NCBI RefSeq assembly: GCF_014207375.1
Contig: NZ_JACHEE010000001.1
Coordinates: 186,001-250,000, forward strand
From: Arthrobacter sp. AZCC_0090
GTDB lineage: Bacteria; Actinomycetota; Actinomycetes; Actinomycetales; Micrococcaceae
Direction: 5' to 3'
DNA: 64,000 nt
Shown: positions 57,032-64,000 of the stretch, one piece after another
Layout: the number at the start of each line of letters is the position of its first letter
Numbering within the stretch: the stretch's first letter is position 1
The notes under the pieces: generated by a model
What the model was told of the DNA's origin: nothing
What the model saw: the letters and a program-made list of their open reading frames with translations, nothing else
Databases searched by the model: none
Made by a program: the position numbers and the translations under genes

Positions 57032-58041
57032 AACATTTGCTCTCCACGGAGAACCTCAGCGCCGAGAACGCCATCCGAATCCTGGACACCGCCGAAGAGA
57101 TGGCTGCGGTGGGGGACCGGGAAGTCAAGAAGCTGCCCGCCTTGCGCGGCCGCACCGTGGTCAACCTCTTCTTCGAGGACTCCACCCGCACCCGTATTTC
57201 CTTCGAGGCGGCAGCAAAGCGCCTCTCCGCAGACGTCATCAACTTCGCGGCCAAGGGCTCTTCGGTATCAAAGGGTGAGTCCCTCAAGGACACCGCCCAG
57301 ACCCTTGCAGCGATCGGCGCCGATGCGGTAGTCATCCGCCACTGGGCCTCTGGCGCACCGCACCGCTTGGCTGCCACCGACTGGATCGACGCCGCCGTCA
57401 TCAACGCCGGAGACGGCACCCATGAGCACCCCACCCAAGCCCTCCTGGACGCATTCACGATGCGCCGCCACTGGTCCAAGCTGAAAGGATCGGCATCCAA
57501 CGGCGCAGACCTCAGCGGGATGCGCGTCGCTATTGCCGGTGACGTCCTGCACTCCCGGGTCGCCCGTTCCAACGTGTGGCTGCTGCGCACCCTTGGTGCG
57601 GAAGTAACCCTCGTGGCCCCACCCACCTTGCTGCCGATCGGCGTCGAACACTGGCCGTGCAAGGTCAGTTACGACCTTGACGAGACACTCGGAGCCGGAG
57701 TGGACGCGATGATGATGCTGCGCGTCCAAGGTGAGCGGATGAATGCTTCGTTCTTCCCCTCGACGCGAGAGTATTCGCGTCGTTGGGGCTTCGACGATGC
57801 CCGCCTCCGGGCCCTCGACGACCTCGGGCTCAAGGACACCATCATCATGCACCCTGGTCCCATGAACCGCGGCCTGGAAATTTCCGCCGCCGCCGCCGAT
57901 TCGCCCCGCTCAACCGTGCTGGCCCAGGTCCGCAACGGTGTGTCGGTCCGGATGGCCGCCCTGTACCTGCTGCTCTCGGGGGATACCCGTGAAGCCGCCA
58001 CCACGCCGGGCACCGCCCGTTCCGACAAGGAGAGCAACTGA
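57028..58041 (+). CDS. pyrB: Aspartate carbamoyltransferase, catalytic subunit
   Basis: 337 aa. Joins carbamoyl phosphate and aspartate. The carbamoyl phosphate site is [13 protein letters not shown], followed by [28 protein letters not shown], and the aspartate-binding [11 protein letters not shown]. No regulatory pyrI is present, as usual in Actinobacteria. Start overlaps pyrR, stop overlaps pyrC (TGATG). Confidence 0.98.
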   Translation: MKHLLSTENLSAENAIRILDTAEEMAAVGDREVKKLPALRGRTVVNLFFEDSTRTRISFEAAAKRLSADVINFAAKGSSVSKGESLKDTAQTLAAIGADAVVIRHWASGAPHRLAATDWIDAAVINAGDGTHEHPTQALLDAFTMRRHWSKLKGSASNGADLSGMRVAIAGDVLHSRVARSNVWLLRTLGAEVTLVAPPTLLPIGVEHWPCKVSYDLDETLGAGVDAMMMLRVQGERMNASFFPSTREYSRRWGFDDARLRALDDLGLKDTIIMHPGPMNRGLEISAAAADSPRSTVLAQVRNGVSVRMAALYLLLSGDTREAATTPGTARSDKESN

Positions 58042-59390
58042 TGACCGAGACCGCAACCGGTACCTACCTGATCCGCGGCGCGGCCATCCTGGGTGGCGAC
58101 GCCGAGGACCTGTTGATCCGCGATGGCCTCATCGCCGAGCGCGGGACCGGCCTGTCCGCAGAAGGAGCCACGGTGATTGAGGCCGCCGGCCTCGTGGCGC
58201 TTCCCGGCATGGTGGACATCCACACCCACTTGCGCGAACCCGGTCGCGAAGACGCCGAAACCGTGGAAACGGGCACCCGTGCCGCAGCCCTTGGCGGCTA
58301 CACCGCGGTGCACGCCATGGCCAACAGCAATCCGGTGGCCGACACTGCTGGCGTCGTCGAGCAGGTCCACAGCCTGGGCCGCGCCTCCGGCTGGGTGGAC
58401 GTCCGCCCGGTGGGCGCCGTCACGGTGGGTCTCGCCGGCGAGCAGCTCGCTGAACTCGGCGCCATGGCCGACTCCCGTGCCCAAGTCCGCGTCTTCTCCG
58501 ACGACGGCATCTGCGTGCACGATCCCGTGCTGATGCGCCGTGCGTTGGAGTACGTCAAAGCGTTCGACGGCGTCGTTGCCCAGCACGCGCAGGAACCCCG
58601 CCTCACCGCCGGGGCCCAGATGAACGAGGGCACCGTCTCGGCGGTTCTCGGACTTGCCGGTTGGCCGGCGGTGGCCGAGGAGAGCATCATCGCCCGCGAC
58701 GTCCTGCTTGCCCAGCATGTCGGATCCCGCCTGCACGTATGCCACGTGTCCACCGCCGGATCGGTGGAGATCGTCCGCTGGGCCAAGGAACGCGGCATCA
58801 ACGTCACCGCTGAGGTCACACCCCACCACTTGTTGCTCACGGACGAACTGGTCCGCAGCTACGACCCCGTCTACAAGGTCAACCCGCCGCTTCGCACCGA
58901 CGCGGATGTCCAGGCGCTTCGCGCCGGGCTCGCCGATGGCACCATCGACGTCGTGGGAACAGACCACGCCCCGCATCCGAGCGAACACAAGGAATGCGAG
59001 TGGGCCCAGGCGGCAATGGGCATGACGGGACTGGAAACTGCTCTGTCGGTAGTCCAGGAAACCATGATCGAGACGGGGCTCATGACGTGGGCCGACTTCG
59101 CCCGCGTCACGTCCACGGTGCCCGCGGCCATTGGCCGGGTGGCAGATCAAGGGCGCCCGCTCGAAGCCGGCGAGCCTGCCAATGTGATCCTCGTGGATCC
59201 CGCCGCCCGCTGGACCGTGGATCCTTATAAGATGGCGACCATGGGCCGGAACTCACCCTTTGCGGGCAAGGAGTTGCCGGGCGCGGTCGTCGCCACGTTC
59301 TTCAGGGGTCACCCGACCGTACTGGGCGGCAAGCTCAACACCCCGTACCGATACGCAGCGGACCCTGCAGGCGCAGGCAGCAGCAACTGA
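58041..59390 (+). CDS. pyrC: Dihydroorotase
   Basis: A 449-aa type I zinc amidohydrolase cyclising carbamoyl aspartate. Metal ligands are in GMVDIHTHLREPGRED, further His in CHVSTAGSVE and AEVTPHHLLL, and Asp in VGTDHAPHPSEHK. The substrate block KVNPPLRTDADVQAL is intact, so the enzyme should be active rather than a pseudo-dihydroorotase. It overlaps both neighbours. Confidence 0.97.
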   Translation: MTETATGTYLIRGAAILGGDAEDLLIRDGLIAERGTGLSAEGATVIEAAGLVALPGMVDIHTHLREPGREDAETVETGTRAAALGGYTAVHAMANSNPVADTAGVVEQVHSLGRASGWVDVRPVGAVTVGLAGEQLAELGAMADSRAQVRVFSDDGICVHDPVLMRRALEYVKAFDGVVAQHAQEPRLTAGAQMNEGTVSAVLGLAGWPAVAEESIIARDVLLAQHVGSRLHVCHVSTAGSVEIVRWAKERGINVTAEVTPHHLLLTDELVRSYDPVYKVNPPLRTDADVQALRAGLADGTIDVVGTDHAPHPSEHKECEWAQAAMGMTGLETALSVVQETMIETGLMTWADFARVTSTVPAAIGRVADQGRPLEAGEPANVILVDPAARWTVDPYKMATMGRNSPFAGKELPGAVVATFFRGHPTVLGGKLNTPYRYAADPAGAGSSN

Positions 59391-59908
59391 TGGACAAAAT
59401 CGCTTCCTTGCTGCTGGTCCTGTGCCTTGCCGCAATTGTCGCCGGACTCATAGCGCTGGGATGGCGCAGCAGGCTCAAGCAGCAAGCCGGCCTCGGGCCG
59501 CTTCCGGACGTGCCTGAACAACTCAGCCCGGCAGGCCTTGTGGCTGAAGGCCAGTATGTGGCCACGACGACGGCGGGAGACTGGCTTGACCGGATCGCTG
59601 TTCATGGCCTTGGCTTTCGCGGGAACGCGGAAATGAGCATCCATCCGGAAGGCGTCCTGTTCGACCGCGCGGGAACTGGACCTCTGTTCATTCCATCGCG
59701 AGCCGTGACCGATTGCCGCAGCGCCAGCGGCATGGCCGGAAAATTCGTGGAAAAGGACGGAATCGTGGTCTTGAGCTGGATGCTCGGAGAACGTGAGCTC
59801 GACACCGGATTCAGGACCAGGCACGCCGCCGACAAGGAACCCCTCCTCGAAGCACTTCAAGAATTGATCTCTGCAGCCCCCCAGGCAGATGCCGATAGTG
59901 GAAAGTAA
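59390..59908 (+). CDS. Membrane-anchored PH-like domain protein of the pyr operon
   Basis: 172 aa. One N-terminal helix ([19 protein letters not shown]), then a domain beginning [41 protein letters not shown] with [10 protein letters not shown] and [19 protein letters not shown], consistent with a bacterial PH-like fold. A membrane protein of similar size occupies the same pyrC-carA position in mycobacteria. Its role in pyrimidine synthesis is unknown. Start overlaps pyrC (TGATG); carA begins 4 bases after its stop. Confidence 0.82.
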   Translation: MDKIASLLLVLCLAAIVAGLIALGWRSRLKQQAGLGPLPDVPEQLSPAGLVAEGQYVATTTAGDWLDRIAVHGLGFRGNAEMSIHPEGVLFDRAGTGPLFIPSRAVTDCRSASGMAGKFVEKDGIVVLSWMLGERELDTGFRTRHAADKEPLLEALQELISAAPQADADSGK

Positions 59909-59912
59909 CAAC

Positions 59913-61166
59913 GTGACGGATACCAACGCAGTGACAGAAAATACCAACCCAGCAGAGTCCACCGCAGCAGTGCTGGTCCTCGAAGACGGCCGCACTTTCC
60001 GTGGCCGTAGCTACGGTGCCACGGGCGTTGCCCTGGGCGAGGCCGTATTCGCGACCGGCATGACCGGTTATCAGGAAACCATCACGGATCCCTCCTACGC
60101 CCGCCAGCTAGTGGTCCAGACGGCTCCGCACATCGGCAACACCGGCGTGAACAAGGAAGACGCCGAGTCCCGCCGCATCTGGGTGGCTGGCTACGTTGTT
60201 CGCGACGCCGCACGCCGCCCCTCGAACTGGCGCTCGGAGCGCAGCCTCGATGAAGAGCTCGTTGAGCAGGGCATCGTCGGCATCCAGGCCGTGGACACCC
60301 GTGCCATCACCCGGCACCTGCGCGAGCACAAGACCATGCGTGCCGGAATCTTCTCCGGTGAAGCAGCCAACGCTTCCGACAAGGAGCTCCTGGACACCGT
60401 CCTGGCCAGCGCTCCCATGGAAGGCGCACGCCTGGCCGAAGAAGTGAGCGTCGACGAAGCCTACGTCGTGGAGCCCGCAGACCATGGTTGGGAGGGCGAA
60501 GCGAAGTTCAGCATCGCCGCGATCGACCTTGGCATCAAGGCGATGACTCCGGCCCGCTTCGCAGAACGTGGCGTCCGCGTCCACGTCCTGCCCGCGACCG
60601 CCACGCTGGAAGACGTCAAGGCGGTCAACCCGGATGGTTTCTTCATGTCCAACGGCCCTGGCGACCCCGCCACCGCCGACACCCAGGTGAAGCTGCTCCG
60701 CTCGGTGCTCGATGAGAAGCTACCCTACTTCGGAATCTGCTTCGGCAACCAGATCCTGGGCCGTGCCCTCGGCTTCGGTACCTACAAACTCAAGTACGGC
60801 CACCGCGGGATCAACCAGCCCGTGATGGACCGCCGCACGGGCAAAGTCGAGATCACCTCGCAGAACCACGGCTTCGCCGTCGACGCTCCCATGGACGGCG
60901 CCACGCTGGCTCCCGAAGAGCGGTTTGGCCGCGTGGAGGTCAGCCACGTAAGCCTCAACGACGACGTCGTCGAAGGACTCGCGTGCCTCGACATCCCGGC
61001 ATTCTCGGTTCAGTACCACCCCGAAGCCGCGGCCGGTCCGCACGACGCCGCCTACCTCTTCGACCGCTTCATCGACCTGATGGAGAGCACGAAGAACGGC
61101 GAGAATGCTGCGCAGGCCGCCGCCACTCAGACATCGAACTCTGCGAAGAACGAGGACACCAAGTAA
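59913..61166 (+). CDS. carA: Carbamoyl phosphate synthase small (glutaminase) subunit
   Basis: 417 aa. Releases ammonia from glutamine for CarB. The N-terminal CarA domain has [13 protein letters not shown] and [13 protein letters not shown]. The class I amidotransferase domain has the nucleophile Cys in [16 protein letters not shown] and His/Glu in [13 protein letters not shown]. The GTG at 59913 is chosen because GGAAAG lies 7 bases upstream; an ATG at 59889 would overlap the previous gene. The stop overlaps carB (TAATG). Confidence 0.96.
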   Translation: MTDTNAVTENTNPAESTAAVLVLEDGRTFRGRSYGATGVALGEAVFATGMTGYQETITDPSYARQLVVQTAPHIGNTGVNKEDAESRRIWVAGYVVRDAARRPSNWRSERSLDEELVEQGIVGIQAVDTRAITRHLREHKTMRAGIFSGEAANASDKELLDTVLASAPMEGARLAEEVSVDEAYVVEPADHGWEGEAKFSIAAIDLGIKAMTPARFAERGVRVHVLPATATLEDVKAVNPDGFFMSNGPGDPATADTQVKLLRSVLDEKLPYFGICFGNQILGRALGFGTYKLKYGHRGINQPVMDRRTGKVEITSQNHGFAVDAPMDGATLAPEERFGRVEVSHVSLNDDVVEGLACLDIPAFSVQYHPEAAAGPHDAAYLFDRFIDLMESTKNGENAAQAAATQTSNSAKNEDTK

Positions 61167-64000
61167 TGCCAAAGCGTACAGATCTCAAGAGCGTCCTTGT
61201 CATCGGGTCCGGCCCGATCGTCATCGGCCAGGCGGCCGAATTCGACTACTCCGGCACCCAGGCACTGCGCGTGCTGAAGGAGGAGGGCCTGCGCGTCATC
61301 CTCGTGAACTCCAACCCGGCCACCATCATGACCGACCCCGAGTTCGCCGATGCCACCTACGTGGAACCCATCACCCCCGAGGTGGTCGAAAAGATCATCG
61401 CGAAGGAGCGCCCGGACGCCCTCCTGCCTACGCTGGGCGGTCAGACGGCCCTCAACACGGCCATCGCCCTGGACAAGAACGGCGTGCTTGAGAAGTACAA
61501 CGTCGAACTCATCGGTGCCAACATTGCCGCGATCGAACTCGGCGAGGACCGGGAGAAGTTCAAGGGCGTCGTGGAGCGTTGCGGCGCCGAGTCGGCCCGC
61601 AGCCACATCATCCACACCATGGATGAAGCCCTGAGCGCCGCGGAAGACCTCGGCTACCCGATGGTTGTCCGCCCGTCCTTCACCATGGGAGGCCTGGGCT
61701 CGGGCCTGGCCTACAACGAGGACGACCTGCGCCGCATCGTGGGCCAGGGGCTGCAGTACAGCCCCACCTCCGAGGTCCTGCTGGAAGAGAGCATCCTCGG
61801 CTGGAAGGAATATGAGCTGGAGATGATGCGCGACAAGAACGACAACGTCGTTGTTGTGTGCTCCATCGAGAACTTCGATCCCGTAGGCGTCCACACCGGC
61901 GACTCCATCACGGTGGCACCGGCCCTGACCCTGACGGACCGCGAATACCAGCGGCTGCGCGACATCTCCATCGCCGTCATCCGCGAAGTCGGCGTGGACA
62001 CCGGTGGCTGCAATATCCAGTTCGCCATCGAACCGGACACGGGACGCGTCGTCGTCATCGAAATGAACCCGCGTGTTTCGCGTTCCTCGGCGCTGGCGTC
62101 CAAGGCCACCGGCTTCGCGATCGCCAAGATCGCCACCAAGCTTTCCCTCGGCTACACGCTGGACGAGATCCCGAACGACATCACGCAGAAGACACCGGCA
62201 TCGTTTGAGCCGACGCTCGACTACGTCGTGGTCAAGGTTCCGCGCTTCGCCTTCGAGAAGTTCCCCGCAGCGGACAACACGCTGACCACCACCATGAAGT
62301 CCGTCGGTGAGGCAATGGCCATGGGCCGCAACTTCACGGAGGCCCTGCAGAAGGCCCTCCGCTCGCTTGAGCAGAAGGGCTCGCAGCTGGACTTCAGCCA
62401 CGTGCCCGAATGGGAAGTTCCGGAGCTGATCGAGAAGTCCAAGCGCCCGACGACGGACCGCCTCTACCAGGTCCAGCGCGCCTTGCTCGGAGGTGCTTCG
62501 GTCGAAGAGCTCTACGCAGCCACCAAGATCGATCCGTGGTTCCTGGACCAGTTGCAGCTGCTCAACGAGACCTCGCAGGAGATCCGCAAGGCCGGTGCGC
62601 TGACCGAAGGCATGCTGCGCAACGCCAAGCGCCACGGCTTCTCGGACGAGCAGATCGGTGCCCTGACGCACAACCCGGAGGCTGTTGTCCGTGGCGTCCG
62701 CCAGGCCCTCGGCATCCGTCCGGTTTACAAAACCGTGGACACGTGCGCCGCCGAATTCGCCGCGTACACCCCGTACCACTACTCGGCGTATGACGAAGAG
62801 GACGAAGTCGCCCTGCACTCCAAGCCGTCCGTCATCATCCTGGGCTCCGGCCCGAACCGCATCGGCCAAGGCATCGAGTTCGACTACTCCTGCGTTCACG
62901 CCTCCATGGCGCTCCGCAAGGCCGGCTATGAGACCGTCATGGTCAACTGCAACCCGGAGACGGTGTCCACGGACTACGACGTCTCCACGCGCCTCTACTT
63001 CGAACCGTTGACCCTTGAGGATGTCCTCGAGGTCATCGCGGCTGAGGAACGCACAGGAGGCGTTATGGGCGTGTTCGTGCAGCTCGGCGGCCAGACCCCG
63101 CTCAAGCTCGCACAGCAGCTGGCAGACGCCGGTGTGCCGATCCTGGGTACCTCCCCGGAAGCCATCGACCTCGCCGAGCACCGCGGCATGTTCTCCCGCG
63201 TGCTCGACCGGGCCGGCCTGATCGCCCCGAAGAACGGCACCGCTGTGTCCTTCGAGGACGCCAAGAAGATCGCCGACGAGATCGGGTACCCGGTCCTCGT
63301 CCGCCCGTCCTACGTGCTTGGCGGCCGGGGCATGGAGATCGTCTATGACGAAGCCAACCTCTCGCGCTACATCGCCAACGCGACGGAGATCACCCCGGAC
63401 CACCCGGTGCTGATCGACCGCTTCCTCGAGGACGCCGTCGAAATCGACGTCGACGCGCTTTTCGACGGCACGGACATGTACCTTGGCGGCATCATGGAGC
63501 ACATCGAGGAAGCCGGTATCCACTCCGGTGACTCCGCGTGCGTCCTGCCCCCGATCACCCTCGGCAGCAACGTGATCGAACGCGTCCGCACGGCCACCCG
63601 TGCCATTGCTGAAGGCGTCGGCGTCCGTGGCCTCATCAACATCCAGTTCGCCCTGGCATCCGATGTGCTCTACGTGCTGGAAGCCAACCCGCGTGCTTCC
63701 CGCACCGTGCCGTTCGTGTCCAAGGCCACGGGCGTGCAGATGGCGAAGGCTGCCGCGCTGATCGGTACCGGGGTCACCATCAATCAACTGCGGAGCGCCT
63801 ACAAGATGCTGCCGGAAACGGGCGATGGTTCCACCCTGCCGCTTGACGCACCTGTTGCGGTGAAGGAAGCGGTGCTGCCATTCAGCCGCTTCCGGACGCC
63901 GGAAGGCAAGGTGGTGGACTCGTTGCTCGGCCCCGAAATGCGTTCCACTGGTGAAGTCATGGGCATCGACAAGCACTTCGACACCGCTTTCGCCAAGAGC
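61166..64000 (+). CDS. carB: Carbamoyl phosphate synthase large subunit, 3'-truncated by the window edge
   Basis: 945 residues are visible of a protein usually near 1100. It makes carbamoyl phosphate for arginine and UMP. The first carboxyphosphate half has [32 protein letters not shown] and [20 protein letters not shown]; the second half repeats these as [33 protein letters not shown] and [20 protein letters not shown]. The C-terminal MGS-like allosteric domain lies outside the window; the sequence ends at [19 protein letters not shown]. Confidence 0.98.
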   Translation, partial: MPKRTDLKSVLVIGSGPIVIGQAAEFDYSGTQALRVLKEEGLRVILVNSNPATIMTDPEFADATYVEPITPEVVEKIIAKERPDALLPTLGGQTALNTAIALDKNGVLEKYNVELIGANIAAIELGEDREKFKGVVERCGAESARSHIIHTMDEALSAAEDLGYPMVVRPSFTMGGLGSGLAYNEDDLRRIVGQGLQYSPTSEVLLEESILGWKEYELEMMRDKNDNVVVVCSIENFDPVGVHTGDSITVAPALTLTDREYQRLRDISIAVIREVGVDTGGCNIQFAIEPDTGRVVVIEMNPRVSRSSALASKATGFAIAKIATKLSLGYTLDEIPNDITQKTPASFEPTLDYVVVKVPRFAFEKFPAADNTLTTTMKSVGEAMAMGRNFTEALQKALRSLEQKGSQLDFSHVPEWEVPELIEKSKRPTTDRLYQVQRALLGGASVEELYAATKIDPWFLDQLQLLNETSQEIRKAGALTEGMLRNAKRHGFSDEQIGALTHNPEAVVRGVRQALGIRPVYKTVDTCAAEFAAYTPYHYSAYDEEDEVALHSKPSVIILGSGPNRIGQGIEFDYSCVHASMALRKAGYETVMVNCNPETVSTDYDVSTRLYFEPLTLEDVLEVIAAEERTGGVMGVFVQLGGQTPLKLAQQLADAGVPILGTSPEAIDLAEHRGMFSRVLDRAGLIAPKNGTAVSFEDAKKIADEIGYPVLVRPSYVLGGRGMEIVYDEANLSRYIANATEITPDHPVLIDRFLEDAVEIDVDALFDGTDMYLGGIMEHIEEAGIHSGDSACVLPPITLGSNVIERVRTATRAIAEGVGVRGLINIQFALASDVLYVLEANPRASRTVPFVSKATGVQMAKAAALIGTGVTINQLRSAYKMLPETGDGSTLPLDAPVAVKEAVLPFSRFRTPEGKVVDSLLGPEMRSTGEVMGIDKHFDTAFAKS

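Noticed and set aside
61127..63976. 949-codon open frame antisense to carB
   Set aside because: Shadow of carB codon usage (third-position G/C); the product is rich in D, G, V, H and R with no known domain.

Overview
The window is a high-GC chromosomal segment of an actinobacterium, most likely Arthrobacter or a close Micrococcaceae relative. The gene order supports this: thrS-HIT-pgsA-pdxS, ruvCAB-yajC-secDF-relA, an actinobacterial acVLRF1 release factor beside rarA and rpsD, and pyrR-pyrBC-(PH protein)-carAB. GTG and TTG starts are frequent, and neighbouring genes often overlap by a few bases. Both ends are cut inside genes: a transketolase on the left (its 3' end is missing) and carB on the right (its 3' end is missing). 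No rRNA, tRNA, IS element, prophage or CRISPR array was seen. No gene-free stretch exceeds 300 bases; the longest (14093-14366 and 18768-19024) are described below.

Region 1 (1-14.1 kb) is accessory in character. After the transketolase comes a mostly minus-strand set that looks like a stress cluster: a conserved 115-aa protein, a GlsB/YeaQ membrane protein, a proline-rich low-complexity protein, a SRPBCC protein, a tiny acidic protein, an SDR oxidoreductase and two small membrane proteins. A DUF72 protein, a cation-diffusion transporter, a one-helix coiled-coil protein, an XRE-type regulator and a 50-aa ORF follow. Next is a two-gene unit of glutamate decarboxylase (gadB) and a class II glutamine amidotransferase, divergent from an S53 (sedolisin) peptidase, and then a DUF1508 protein.

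Region 2 (14.3-34.4 kb) is core: thrS, a HIT-family hydrolase, a phosphatidylinositol-phosphate-synthase-like pgsA, PLP synthase (pdxS, with pdxT further on), an M3 peptidase, a CapA-like phosphoesterase lipoprotein, the peptidoglycan amidation pair murT-gatD, yebC, the Holliday junction genes ruvC-ruvA-ruvB, the Sec accessory genes yajC-secD-secF, and the (p)ppGpp enzyme relA.

Region 3 (34.4-45.7 kb) carries an orphan AbiEi-like protein, a DUF349 protein, a membrane-anchored cyclophilin, hisS, aspS, a GNAT acetyltransferase, acVLRF1, rarA, rpsD and two small membrane-associated proteins.

Region 4 (45.8-64 kb) is two long, tightly packed operons. The first is alaS-ruvX-mltG-aroE-aroC-aroK-aroB-TPR, followed by efp-nusB: shikimate pathway plus envelope and translation functions. 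The second is pyrR-pyrB-pyrC-PH protein-carA-carB, for UMP and carbamoyl phosphate synthesis, with a PyrR-binding-loop-like motif just ahead of the pyrR ribosome binding site.

The more unusual points are these. gadB has an ideal ribosome binding site but an apparent ATC start. MltG has a histidine-rich cytosolic insert, aroE carries an in-frame 18-bp tandem repeat, and MurT lacks the Cys4 ribbon. The PIM biosynthesis genes expected after pgsA are missing. The gadB-amidotransferase pairing could form a glutamine-fed proton-consuming route. No clear-cut undescribed multi-gene system was found; the candidates are ranked in the findings.
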